Source: Stachybotrys elegans (Eukaryota; Ascomycota; Sordariomycetes; Hypocreales; Stachybotryaceae). From it: a stretch of 64,000 bases of DNA. Position numbers and translations under genes: made by a program. Under the pieces are notes generated by a model. It was not told the DNA's origin. It made no database searches and saw only the letters and a list, made by a program, of their open reading frames with translations. Positions within the stretch are counted from its first letter, which is position 1. Each line of letters opens with the position of its first letter. Below, one piece after another: positions 54,341 to 64,000 of the stretch. The DNA is taken from positions 124,001 to 188,000 of the forward strand of contig JAGPNK010000027.1 in NCBI GenBank assembly GCA_020746835.1, written 5' to 3'.

Positions 54341-54974
54341 TTTGGGATGGTTCACATGGAATGACTTGAGCTGATTTTTGTTTTCTACTGACATGGTGTT
54401 ATGGCGTTAGAGGAATGGCGTCTACCCCTGGAAACCTGAATTTCTTTACTCAGGCCGACTGGTTAATTCACACGCTCGTGTTGCATTTTATCATGCTTAC
54501 GTCAATAGCAGCATCGGCACGGAAGGCTAGATTAAAACTTGAGAATGGGTTGCGGTTATATATTCATGATAGAGCAACTATGTACAGTTAAGAAAAGCAC
54601 AAGCAGTGTACGCGAACAACAAGAGTTGCCCTATTGCCTACATAGCCAGGAAAAGTTAGGCAATAAACAGACTATCAGATGATATTACCTAGTCTCCGGA
54701 TCGAGGGAGCCATGAGGCAGAAGCGATAGAAAAAGGATATATATACAGGCCGGAGACCTATGTTTACCAGGCTCAATGCGTCATGGACTACTCTTATTGA
54801 AATATATTTAAATCATCAAAATTGGGGAAAAAGAAAGTAGCATTTCTACCTCCAAAGATGCAATACCACAATGACCAAGCTGTATAAATGGTCGACTTGT
54901 TTAAGACAACTGAAGGATAAATTGAGGAAGAAACTTCCAACCATCCGGTATCTAAACCCTATTATGCATCAAGG
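54341..54974. other. convergent intergenic region
   Basis: About 630 bp, AT-rich, between the ends of the regulator and the secreted-protein gene. Nothing was recognised. Confidence 0.5.
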
Positions 54975-55658
54975 CTAACATACCTCGCGGGTATAGTTAG
55001 GAATAGGCTTATTGTTGGGCAGAACCAAGACAATAAAGGAGGGGTTGTACTGTTCCCATCCGGTGGAGCTTAGCCAAGAATACCAGGCCCAGCCGCTTGC
55101 ATTATTCGTGCATCGTTCCCAGATAGCTGTCAGTATAACAGCCAACTCGTTGCTAACAAATGTACTGTTATAGCAGGAATTTTGGTTTCGAACGATTAGG
55201 CGAACATTTCCCTCAATATACTCCCAGTATCTGTTAGGGGCAACAACCACAGATGAACCGCCATTTTGCTGGAGCCTGGCTTGGAGATGGAGAAAGTTGA
55301 GGAAGTAGGTTGTAGGGCTGATTCCTGCAATTGACCAGCAGGCCCGAACAGAGACGCTCTCCCAATGCGGCAGAGGCGAACGCTTGCTCAGACCTTGGCC
55401 CTCAGGTTCAGTGCTGAGAGAAGCAAATTCCACATCAGAGATCTCAAAAATGGACTCATTGTGCGGGACGCTTAGGGCTGGGTCGTAGGTTTTAATGTTG
55501 CTGGGAGCGAACAGCGCCTCGGGGGAAATCTGGACTTTGGATGGATCGAAGCTTTCGCGAGCAGCCGCGTAGGTTTCATGCTGCTCAGCGGGGGTGGAAA
55601 TGGCGGAAGCACCAAGAGCCTGGAGGGAAAAGGCCGTGACAACGTTAAAGAGAACCAT
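54975..55658 (-). CDS. secreted preproprotein with Kex2-type site
   Basis: The frame is open from 55760, but the Met at 55658 (MVLFNVVTAFSLQALGASAI) starts a clear signal peptide and gives 227 residues. After a 90-residue acidic pro-part, LSKR-SPLP is a dibasic Kex2 processing site. The remainder (about 130 residues) has Cys in VRACWSIAG, NQNSCYN, WERCTNN and the final TREVC, an even number that could form two disulfides. It also has N-glycosylation sites (NSTF, NASG, NYTR) and is aromatic-rich (GWAWYSWLSSTGWEQY). I recognise no family. Size, pro-region and cysteines fit a secreted fungal effector-like or defence protein; the activity is not known. Its frame is intact. The gene lies next to the hybrid synthase but there is no evidence of a link. 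Confidence 0.65.
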   Translation of the reverse strand: MVLFNVVTAFSLQALGASAISTPAEQHETYAAARESFDPSKVQISPEALFAPSNIKTYDPALSVPHNESIFEISDVEFASLSTEPEGQGLSKRSPLPHWESVSVRACWSIAGISPTTYFLNFLHLQARLQQNGGSSVVVAPNRYWEYIEGNVRLIVRNQNSCYNSTFVSNELAVILTAIWERCTNNASGWAWYSWLSSTGWEQYNPSFIVLVLPNNKPIPNYTREVC

Positions 55659-56801
55659 GATAAGGCTTGCTTTTGCTGGGTGAGAATAATTTCGATGAAG
55701 AGATGATTCCCATGAAGAGATGATACGTATCTTATACTTCGGCTTCGCCTCCCAAAACATGCAGATAGAGTGTATTATTACTGCAAGTAGAAAGTTTCTG
55801 GTTCTTCTTCAAGCGATATCAGTCTCTCCGCCATGACTAGGCAATTGCAAATACTAAACGGCCGCTCGCTTCTTAGATACGGTAAGCTCGCCGAGAAATT
55901 ACTAGGAGGTGTGTACACTACTCGCCGAATTTTCCGGGAAACGGTGAGGATACGGGTGCGCAGAGGAACCCCTGTGTCGAACGAGGTCTCCTGATCGCGT
56001 CAGGTGGTGGACTGCTTTTTGTGTTACTGATAGCGAATGAAAAGGTGGATTAGCTGGCTGTGATATTGGCCTGCTAGCCTGTTTGCTAGGCGATTTGTAT
56101 CGTATGTGGATTTCCGATCCTGTGTCTTGACAGGATCTCGACAGGGTAGAGATCAGTTACTTCGAAGAGGCTTCTCTGAGGACAAAGACGACATCAAATC
56201 AATAGATGGCACTCGAGATTGTATCCCACTGTCGTCGGTGATCGACGCCAGCAGTGACAAAGGACCAGACGGCCCAGTTGAGCGACGAGAAGAAAGCCGG
56301 CTCCTTGTCAGCGCCAAGCAAGCCAAGCGGGCTCCGTTGTAGATGCTTGAATGATAGATAAGCAGAAGGAGGGAGAGAAAGAGAGCAGGGGGATGATTGA
56401 CGGATGGATAATGGACATGATTCTATCCCTCCCCGTTCAATTTTGACAAATAACAATGATGTTGAACCGGCCATGGTCACAGACGGTGTATGCCCCCAAG
56501 TCGTATTTCATCCCTTCTCCACCTTCACGAGGGCAAAGGTTTCTTGCTGGTCATCCTAACGTAACGTCAAGTGTTGATAGAAGAATCAAATACAACGTAT
56601 GGATACTAAAACAAAAGGGTTTATAACTTCCCCTTTGTCAACACAGCCACACATGACGAAGATTGGCAGGAAGTCTTGGTTACTTGTCTATTGCCGGAAT
56701 AGCAAAGCGCTAGATCTAATGTCACGCAATGGTGAGAGGCAGAGGCAACGTGAAAGCATAAATGAATGTCTACAGACAAATCTCAAACTAAAGAAATGTG
56801 C
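55659..56801. other. intergenic before the synthase 3' end
   Basis: About 1.1 kb. No gene was recognised; frames are under 95 codons. It contains the 3' flank of the synthase and the promoter of the secreted-protein gene, which are transcribed in the same direction. Confidence 0.5.
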
Positions 56802-59800
56802 TTATCGCAACCTGGCCCCGATTTGACCCAAATACTTCTCCACAAACTGCTTGTTAATGGCTGGCGCCGGATATACATTGCCACCAGCCACATGCTCTCC
56901 AACTGGTAAGCCCTTGAATATCGCACTTGCTGTTGCATCGGTAAAGTTGTCAAGCACAGCAGTGATGCGCGCCAGCGGACTTGCCCGATGGGCCGCCGCA
57001 TAGGCCAGCGCTTTTTGCTTCCATTCGCCAAAAGGCAGAATTTGGACTGCTGTTCCACTCACACTAGCAACTAACTGGAAGAACTCGGCGCAACTTGGCG
57101 CATTCTCATGAAGAAAGTCAAAGTCAAGTCCCTGCTTCCTGAGATCGCGAGTCATAACAGCAACGACAGTGTTGGCAAGGTAGTCCACTGGTAAAACAGC
57201 CGACAGATCAGCGTCAATGTCCGGAAACCCTTTCAAATCCAAGCATCCCGTCACAAGATTGTGCAAGAAGTCTCCACGGTCGCGTCGAAAGTGTCCTGTA
57301 GCCGTGGACGCAGTAACATAGGGCAGACGGTAGATCGTTGCTGATGCTCCGCGCCATCGTGCTGCGGCCGTCATTCTTTCTGCCAGATACTTGGATGTTC
57401 CATATCCGTACTCGAGATCCTTCTCATTGAGCTCTAGTCCCATGTGTTTAGGTAGAGTTGAGATTGTGGAGATGAGATGAATGGACTTTCTACGGCCACA
57501 GGAAGCCAGCCGGAGAATCTCGTGGGTGCTGACAATATTAGGACCGATATACTCTTCCAAGGGTCTTAGCCAATCCACAAGAGCCCCGGAATGACAAATC
57601 GCATCCACAGAGACAGACAGATCGCTGAAGGCTTTTGCAGGAAGGCCCAGAAACGGTTGAGAAATATCTCCAATCAATGGCTTGATGAAGATCTCATGAT
57701 TCGGATCCCAGAGGTCATAATCCTGCAAGGTACTCGCTAGCCGCTGCCATGCTGCTTCGACAGAACCAGCGCGGACAAGACAATAAGTGGTGATGCGTTG
57801 CTTGAGCAACTCGCTCAGGATATACGCACCAACAAATCCAGTTGCACCAGTTAGGAGGACAGACTCGGGTTTGTGGGTTGACTTCAGGTCCTTCGACGCT
57901 GGCTTGCCAAATATAAAGTTCTTGTCCAAGCAACCGCCTCTGATGGCATCCATGTTGAGTTGAGAAGGCGGAGTCTTTGATGATGACTCTTGAACCTGTG
58001 AGAATATATACTGGCTGAGCTCTCGAAGGGTTGGATGCACAATCACAACGTTGACTGACAGTTTGAGGCCCGTCAATGTTGCCAGCTGATTTCGCATCTG
58101 TACCGCAGTTAAAGAGTCGATACCAATGTCTTTCAGTGGGCGATCAACCTCCACACCATGCGGTGATGTGAATCCAAGGGTTTCGGCAACAATCTGTCGC
58201 ACCTTGGTAAGAACCAGGCTGGCACGTTCTCCTGGTTCAACCTCGTCGAGACATTCTTGCAGAGATAGGCGCTTAGGCAAGAGGGAATGTGATGATGTGG
58301 TTCTCTGTACAAGCAGGGACAGGAGTTGAGGTACATCCTCGCCGTGTTGGTCCAGGAACTGCTTGAGCTGGTTCAAATCAAGGGCAGCAGCCAGTGTTAA
58401 TGGTCTCTTGCTCTGGACGGCTTGTTGGAGTAATCTCAGCCCATCCTCTACAGTCAAAGTATTGAGTCCAAACTGTGTAAGGTGGGCGCGTGTGTTCTGG
58501 CCAAGTTTGGAAGCCATACCGCCCTCCTCTCCCAGCGTGCCGAATGCAATCGAAGTAGCTGGCAAGTTGTGAGCACGTCGCAGGTGAGCTAACGCGTCTA
58601 GATATGTGTTGGCGGCCGCATAGTTGGCGAGACCTGGCATACCCATGACACCGGATATTGAAGAAAACATGACGAAGAAATCCAGATCCATGTGTTGGGT
58701 GGCTTGGTGAAGATACCAAGCACCTCTTGCTTTTGGTGCGATCGTTTTCTCACATCGATCGGGCGTCATGCCCAGCAATACCCCAGAGTCTACCAGTCCG
58801 GCAGCGTGGACGATCCCTCGTAGTGGCCTCTCCTGCGTAAACTTTGACATGATGCTGTCGACACCTTCCGGGCTTGCTATATCCGTGGCGATTATGTCAA
58901 CTTTGGCGCCCTTGGAGGTGAGTTCGTGCACTAACTCAGCCGAACCAGGTGACTCCATGCCCCTTCGTGAAGTCAAAACGACATCTCGAATGTTATGCTC
59001 GCGCACAAGCCACCTCGCTACGCACGCCCCAAGATACCCAAGACCGCCTGTGATCAATACAGAACCATCAGTATGTAGGAGTCCTGCAGTGGGGGCTACC
59101 GCCTCGACGCGCTTCAGGCGAGGAATCAGCACCGTATTCTGCCGTGCTGCACACTCTGGTTCATTGCTGAGGTGCATAGCTGAGAGGATCTGAGAAGTTT
59201 GGACGTTTTGACCCAAGTCGATGAGCCGCATTCTTAGTTCAGGATGCTCACTTCGAGCTGTCCGCATCAAGCCCCATAGCAATGGACCGACACCGAGTTT
59301 CATCGTCCGGTCAGAAGCTCCACATGTCCCGACGGCTTGACGCGTGATCCATATCAAAGGAGGATTAAACTGCTTGTGTGCTGCATCTTGAAGCTGTAGC
59401 AGAGCCTTTTCAAACAGGTTGTTAGTTCGAGGGTCATCCCCCTCCGAATCCCACAAACATATCAAGCCTTCAAGCTTGTCGGCATCCTCTAGACGCTCAA
59501 CGCTCAATAGCTCGATCCCGGAATCACTCAGTGCCTTTGTAACACCTAACGTCCATGTTTCGTCTTGCGCCGAGATGGATAGACCCCATGTGACTCGCTT
59601 GTGTGAGCCGATCACGGTGGCTGGATCCCAAGTCACCTGGAATTGGTACTTGTTCTCAGCCTCAGCAACGTGATTACTGCCCCTCCGGTCATGGTTGCCA
59701 TTGACGCCGTTAGTGTATTTCACTTCATCAGTTCTTGCGAGCTTGTTGGACTGAGGTGCCTGGTAAGTGCGCTGGAAGGGATACAAGGGCAGGGCGACTC

Positions 59801-62800
59801 TCCGACAAGTTGGGCTGAAGTAGGCTTTCCAGTCAACCGGTAGTCCGCATAGGTGCAGGTGGGATATTCTGTCTTGAAGATGAAGAACGCTGTCCTTGTG
59901 ACGCCGGAGGGATGAAAGCCAGGTGACTGTTTCCTGTGCTGGGTGGTCTGCCATGATAGCTGCACCCAACCCGCACAAGGTTTGCTCGGGTCCGAGTTCA
60001 AGAAACGTGTTTACCCCGTGAGCTGCCAAGGTCAGAATTCCATCATCGAAGCGCACAGCCGCCCGAACTTGCTGCAGCCAGTATTGCGAATCCAGCATCT
60101 CACCAGCTTCAACCAGTTTCCCGGTCACGCTGCTGATGATTGGTATTCGGACGGGATGGAAGTGTATGCTCTCCAGCACCTGGCTGAACTCCGATAGCAT
60201 CGGATCCATGAAACGGGAATGAAAGGCGTGTCCGGCCACAATGATTGAAGCCTTGCGTCCTTGTTCAAGGAAGTGCCGTGTAATCCTCTCAACGGCGTCT
60301 GCACGACCGGATACCACTGTTTGCATTGGTCCATTATGGAGCGCAATATCGACTTGCCCGTCCTGCGATAATTCCCGAATGGCTGCATTGGTTTCGGAAG
60401 CAGAAGCCTCAATTGCTCCCATCTTGAGATCGCCCGACTGAACCTGCATCAAACGACCTCGAGCAGCCACCAACCGACAAGCGTCAGCCAGGTCTAGCAC
60501 TCCGGCTACATGAGCTGCCACAATCTCGCCCAAGCTATGGCCGAGGAGGAAGTCGGGGTTTACGCCGAAGGCTTGCCATAGGCGCCACAGTGCCAGTTCT
60601 AGTGCAAAAAGGGCAGGCTGCTGATACTCTGTGTTACCCAATAACGCACTCGCAGCTTCAGACCGTGCCCACATCACATCGAGGAGCGGAACCTCCAATA
60701 GGTGGTCGAAGTAGCCAGCAATCTCCCTGATTGCAGCACCAAACTTGGGGTGAACGCTGCACAAGGCCTCACCCATTCCGGGCCATTGACTCCCTTGACC
60801 AGTGAAAAGAAATGCGAGCTTTGGCGGAGGACCCTCCCTTTCGTTCATGACGGCAGAAATGCCAGACTCGTTGGTGTATAGCTCTAACTTCCTCAGGAGT
60901 TCCTCTTCGTCTTGCGCCATCACTACTACTCGCCTCCGGAAATGGGTGCGAGTCGTAGCCAGCGAAAATGCCACATCCTCAAGCCGATTCCGACTCGGCT
61001 TGTTGCACAAAAATGCGTGAAGCCTCATAGCTTGCATGCGTAAAGCTTCGTCACCATCGGCTGAAAGTAAATATGGTAGCATAGGAGGATGAAACGATTC
61101 AGCTGTTTCGTCGATGTCAGGGAGAGCCCGAGGAGGCTCCTGAATAATGACATGGGCATTAGTTCCACCTATGCCAAATGCACTCACACCAGCTGCTCGG
61201 AGTCGGCCATCGGATGCCCATGGCTGTGGAGATAGCACAGGCATCATATTTGCGGCACCCCAGTCGACAGATGGAGTAGGAGTAGTGATGTGTATGCTTC
61301 TCGGCAGCACGTTGTGTTCCATGGCGAGCACAACCTTCAGCAGGCCTACTAAACCGGCGGCAGCTTGTGTATGGCCAACATTTGACTTGGCAGATCCGAT
61401 CAGTAAGGGATTTCGTCCCGGTCGAGGACCCAAGGCTTCTGCCACAGCGGAAGCTTCAATGGGATCTCCCAGCTTGGTGCCAGTACCGTGTGCCTCAACA
61501 TAGTCTATATCAATAGGCCGCAAACGGGCTGCAGCAAGAGCCGATTGGATCAGTCGTTGCTGTGCTCGGCCACTGGGTGTTGTCAAACTAGCGGTCCGCC
61601 CATCATGATTCACGGCTGATCCCCGTATGACGGCATGAATGTGATCTCCGTCACGCTGCGCGTCGCACAAACGCTTGAGAATGACAGCCGCGCATCCCTC
61701 GGACCAACCTGTCCCTTCTGTATCGGCAGAAAATGAGCGACAGCGGCCATCCGGTGACATTCCTTGCAGCCGGGAAAATTCAACATGCAAACCGGGATTA
61801 AGCATCAAACTGACGCCACCTGACACAGCCATATCACACTCACCAAGGCGTAGTGAGTTGCACGCCAAATGAGTTGATACTAAAGAGGACGAACAGGCTG
61901 TGTCCACTGTCATGGTAGGCCCTACCAGGCCAAGCTGGTAAGATATGCGACCAGACATGGTTCCAGCCGCCGAGCCTGTCACCGTGTATCCGTCCAGGCT
62001 ATCCAAATCATGAATAGAAGTCTGGTTCAATCCCTGATGGGACAATATGTTGCTGGTTCCGATGAAAACTCCCGTCGGGCTATCCTTTAACTGCTCCATC
62101 GTGTACCCTGCGCTTTCGAAACCCTCCCAGCAAGCCTCGAGCATCATGTATTGCGCAGGATCGAGTCTTTGAGCTTCGCGGGGTGATATTCCAAAGAAGG
62201 ATAGGTCAAATGAGTGGATTGACGGGATGAAGCCGCCTCGGCGATACTTTATGTCCTTCAACCTGTCATCTGTACCCCAACGACGAGCTGGCAACTCAGT
62301 TATTGCGTCGCCTCCAAGGTCAAGCAGTTGCCAAAATTCTTCTGGAGTATTCACACCCCCAGGCAATCGACAGGCCATTCCCACAATTGCAACATCTCTT
62401 TCTCCATATTCGACATGCGGTTGAATGCTGAGTTTCGTGGCTGAAAGAGACGGGGTCATGCTCAAGCTGGATGCAAGTTTCCGGATGGTATAGTGCTCGA
62501 ACAATGATGACGTTGGAACCCGATAGTCCAAGACATCTTGTAGTTCCTTTTGAACTCGCACTACACGCAATGAGTCTCCTCCTATTTCGAAAAAGTTGTC
62601 ATCGATTTCGATCTGGTCGTGGCCGAGAACTCTTGACCATATGTCCAGTATCTGCTTCTCGAGATTGGAAGAGGTCAGCTTGGGTATGCTCGGGCCTCGC
62701 GCCGCAGGCAGAGGATCAGGAAGAGCTTTGCGATCGACCTTTCCGTTAGGTGTGACGGGAAATGCGTCCATCTCAATGAAGAATGCCGGCACCATGTAAG

Positions 62801-64000
62801 CCGGTAGCCTTTCAGCCAAGTATGTCCGCAACACCCGATCAAGCGGTAGGCCGACTCCCGCCTCTCGAATTTGACTCTTTTGTTGCTTTTGCCTTACAAA
62901 GTAGGCCACCAGTCTATCATCTCGACACACCACAACGGCTCCAGAGATGTCTTTCCGGTCGGTAATGGCGTTTTCAATGTCTCCTGGTTCGATCCTATGG
63001 CCTCGAACTTTGATCTGCCCATCCAGGCGGCCCAGGACGCTTACTTCATGCGGACTAACAAATCGAGCCGCATCTCCAGTTCGATACATCAGGCCTTTGT
63101 GAAAGGGATTGGGGAGGAATCGAGAATGACTCAGCTCGCTGTTGTTTCGGTAGCCCTGTGCCACTCCTCGTCCCCCAATAAACAACTCGCCCAGCTGCCC
63201 AGAAGGAACAGGTGCCAGATTGTCATCAAGTACATAGAGATATCCGTTGGTTATTGGACTTCCAATAATAACGTCTCGGTCTTTGACGACTTTCCACTGG
63301 CTTGCATATACTGTAGCCTCCGTTGGGCCGTACAGATTCCACATGGCATCGCAACAAGCCAGCAAACGATCTGCCAGAGATCGAGACAACGCCTCGCCAC
63401 CGCACCATATCTTGGAGAGCCGGTGTTTCCCGGTCCACTCAGAGTCAAGTAGCATCTGCCATATTGCTGGCGTCCCCTGCATGATGGTGATTTGGTGCTG
63501 TTCCATCAATTTTGTAAGGGCCGTCATGTCTAGTATTTCATGTCGTTGCGCGATAACAGTTGTTCCTCCGCACACAAGCGGCAAAAAGAGTTCCGGGATA
63601 GCCATGTCAAAGGACACGGTGGTGATGGCAAGTAGTCGATCTGTCTCCATACATCCTGGGTCTTTTTGCATCGACAAGAGTAGGTTTGAGACGCCTCCAT
63701 GCCTGATCTCAACACCCTTGGGTCTCCCAGTCGACCCAGAAGTGTACATGACATAGGCGAGGTCCCGTTCGTGAGACAAAGGAAATTTGTTGGTTTTCCG
63801 TGCCAGACGCGCCTCTTCTATCCTCAAGCACTTTAAATCCGTACTGTCGAAAAAGTCGCAAGAGGTGCCGGCACCGGTGAGAATAAGTTTCGGTCGTGCA
63901 TCTTCCAGCATCTGGGAAACCCGCTCTTTTGGCAAGGATGGTTCGATTGGCACGTAGGCAGCACCGGCCTTCCAGACTGCCAGTAGTGCAGCCAGAAGAT
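56802..64000 (-). CDS. swnK: hybrid NRPS-PKS (A-T-KS-AT-KR-T-R), SwnK-like, 5' partial
   Basis: One uninterrupted frame runs from the stop at 56802 off the right edge. VWKAGAAYVPIEPS precedes the Met at 63953, so that Met is internal. Counting from it: adenylation domain 1-440 (VMYTSGSTGRPKGVEIRHG, NLYGPTEATVYAS, MYRTGD), carrier 1 with IGGDSL Ser 461, KS 545-975 with the Cys 687 of DTACSSSL, EAHGTGT and SNVGHTQAA, AT with GHSLGE Ser 1140, KR around 1630-1820 (ITGGLGYLG, YAAANTYLD), carrier 2 with IGIDSL Ser 1947, and a C-terminal reductase from about 2030 (LLTGATGFVGAYILSELL, YGTSKYLAERM). All catalytic residues are present. This order is that of SwnK, which loads pipecolate, extends it once with malonyl and releases it reductively en route to the indolizidine swainsonine. 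No DH, ER or methyltransferase was seen. No other swn gene lies in the window, so the name is tentative. Confidence 0.8.
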   Translation of the reverse strand, partial: LLAALLAVWKAGAAYVPIEPSLPKERVSQMLEDARPKLILTGAGTSCDFFDSTDLKCLRIEEARLARKTNKFPLSHERDLAYVMYTSGSTGRPKGVEIRHGGVSNLLLSMQKDPGCMETDRLLAITTVSFDMAIPELFLPLVCGGTTVIAQRHEILDMTALTKLMEQHQITIMQGTPAIWQMLLDSEWTGKHRLSKIWCGGEALSRSLADRLLACCDAMWNLYGPTEATVYASQWKVVKDRDVIIGSPITNGYLYVLDDNLAPVPSGQLGELFIGGRGVAQGYRNNSELSHSRFLPNPFHKGLMYRTGDAARFVSPHEVSVLGRLDGQIKVRGHRIEPGDIENAITDRKDISGAVVVCRDDRLVAYFVRQKQQKSQIREAGVGLPLDRVLRTYLAERLPAYMVPAFFIEMDAFPVTPNGKVDRKALPDPLPAARGPSIPKLTSSNLEKQILDIWSRVLGHDQIEIDDNFFEIGGDSLRVVRVQKELQDVLDYRVPTSSLFEHYTIRKLASSLSMTPSLSATKLSIQPHVEYGERDVAIVGMACRLPGGVNTPEEFWQLLDLGGDAITELPARRWGTDDRLKDIKYRRGGFIPSIHSFDLSFFGISPREAQRLDPAQYMMLEACWEGFESAGYTMEQLKDSPTGVFIGTSNILSHQGLNQTSIHDLDSLDGYTVTGSAAGTMSGRISYQLGLVGPTMTVDTACSSSLVSTHLACNSLRLGECDMAVSGGVSLMLNPGLHVEFSRLQGMSPDGRCRSFSADTEGTGWSEGCAAVILKRLCDAQRDGDHIHAVIRGSAVNHDGRTASLTTPSGRAQQRLIQSALAAARLRPIDIDYVEAHGTGTKLGDPIEASAVAEALGPRPGRNPLLIGSAKSNVGHTQAAAGLVGLLKVVLAMEHNVLPRSIHITTPTPSVDWGAANMMPVLSPQPWASDGRLRAAGVSAFGIGGTNAHVIIQEPPRALPDIDETAESFHPPMLPYLLSADGDEALRMQAMRLHAFLCNKPSRNRLEDVAFSLATTRTHFRRRVVVMAQDEEELLRKLELYTNESGISAVMNEREGPPPKLAFLFTGQGSQWPGMGEALCSVHPKFGAAIREIAGYFDHLLEVPLLDVMWARSEAASALLGNTEYQQPALFALELALWRLWQAFGVNPDFLLGHSLGEIVAAHVAGVLDLADACRLVAARGRLMQVQSGDLKMGAIEASASETNAAIRELSQDGQVDIALHNGPMQTVVSGRADAVERITRHFLEQGRKASIIVAGHAFHSRFMDPMLSEFSQVLESIHFHPVRIPIISSVTGKLVEAGEMLDSQYWLQQVRAAVRFDDGILTLAAHGVNTFLELGPEQTLCGLGAAIMADHPAQETVTWLSSLRRHKDSVLHLQDRISHLHLCGLPVDWKAYFSPTCRRVALPLYPFQRTYQAPQSNKLARTDEVKYTNGVNGNHDRRGSNHVAEAENKYQFQVTWDPATVIGSHKRVTWGLSISAQDETWTLGVTKALSDSGIELLSVERLEDADKLEGLICLWDSEGDDPRTNNLFEKALLQLQDAAHKQFNPPLIWITRQAVGTCGASDRTMKLGVGPLLWGLMRTARSEHPELRMRLIDLGQNVQTSQILSAMHLSNEPECAARQNTVLIPRLKRVEAVAPTAGLLHTDGSVLITGGLGYLGACVARWLVREHNIRDVVLTSRRGMESPGSAELVHELTSKGAKVDIIATDIASPEGVDSIMSKFTQERPLRGIVHAAGLVDSGVLLGMTPDRCEKTIAPKARGAWYLHQATQHMDLDFFVMFSSISGVMGMPGLANYAAANTYLDALAHLRRAHNLPATSIAFGTLGEEGGMASKLGQNTRAHLTQFGLNTLTVEDGLRLLQQAVQSKRPLTLAAALDLNQLKQFLDQHGEDVPQLLSLLVQRTTSSHSLLPKRLSLQECLDEVEPGERASLVLTKVRQIVAETLGFTSPHGVEVDRPLKDIGIDSLTAVQMRNQLATLTGLKLSVNVVIVHPTLRELSQYIFSQVQESSSKTPPSQLNMDAIRGGCLDKNFIFGKPASKDLKSTHKPESVLLTGATGFVGAYILSELLKQRITTYCLVRAGSVEAAWQRLASTLQDYDLWDPNHEIFIKPLIGDISQPFLGLPAKAFSDLSVSVDAICHSGALVDWLRPLEEYIGPNIVSTHEILRLASCGRRKSIHLISTISTLPKHMGLELNEKDLEYGYGTSKYLAERMTAAARWRGASATIYRLPYVTASTATGHFRRDRGDFLHNLVTGCLDLKGFPDIDADLSAVLPVDYLANTVVAVMTRDLRKQGLDFDFLHENAPSCAEFFQLVASVSGTAVQILPFGEWKQKALAYAAAHRASPLARITAVLDNFTDATASAIFKGLPVGEHVAGGNVYPAPAINKQFVEKYLGQIGARLR

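Noticed and set aside
1..64000. CRISPR array, rRNA operon or bacterial operon features
   Set aside because: None seen; introns, gene families and spacing are those of a fungal nuclear genome.

Overview
The window is nuclear DNA of a filamentous ascomycete (Pezizomycotina). Genes are interrupted by many 44-78 bp GT-AG introns and are widely spaced. The content is typically fungal: HET, ankyrin/CorA-like, Zn2Cys6 regulators, GH43, GT34, a trichodiene-synthase-type cyclase, an SNG1-like protein and nuclear tRNA genes with insertions. The hybrid megasynthase at the right edge has the domain order of SwnK, known from Metarhizium and some other ascomycetes, so a hypocrealean insect or plant associate is plausible. 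The species cannot be fixed from the sequence alone. The gene mix suggests an accessory region rather than a core chromosome block.

Left part (1-12 kb): the 3' part of a HET-domain membrane protein; a 12-exon ankyrin/CorA-like gene with a 15-nt microexon; a SnoaL-like protein with an apparent start-proximal frameshift; a secreted GH43 arabinanase; a DUF4246 protein; and a tRNA-Arg(CCU) gene with an intron. Next (12-24 kb) is a possible small metabolic neighbourhood: a broken DHA1-type transporter, an ornithine-aminotransferase-like enzyme, a ketopantoate-reductase-like enzyme, a frameshifted Zn2Cys6 regulator, a peroxisomal (SKL-ending) FMN 2-hydroxyacid oxidase and a Dal5-type permease. Together they could interconvert an amino acid, a keto acid and a hydroxy acid.

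Middle part (24-48 kb): two hypothetical proteins, a GT34 glycosyltransferase, a family VIII esterase or transacylase, a sesquiterpene-cyclase-type terpene synthase, a 7-TM protein, an SNG1/DUF3533 protein, a possible 37-residue secreted peptide, a tRNA-Gly(UCC)-like gene with an unusual insertion, a free AA8-like haem domain protein, an epoxide-hydrolase-like enzyme, a regulator-like protein without a DNA-binding domain and another hypothetical protein.

Right part (48-64 kb): a truncated, frameshifted P450 remnant next to a 27-bp near-perfect palindrome, an MFS sugar transporter, a regulator with a degenerate zinc cluster, a secreted Kex2-type preproprotein, and the last ~2,400 residues of an A-T-KS-AT-KR-T-R hybrid NRPS-PKS. 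That enzyme matches the architecture of the swainsonine synthase SwnK; its 5' end and any partner genes lie beyond base 64000. Several genes carry one-base frameshifts or deletions. These are either real decay or assembly indels, and raw reads would decide.
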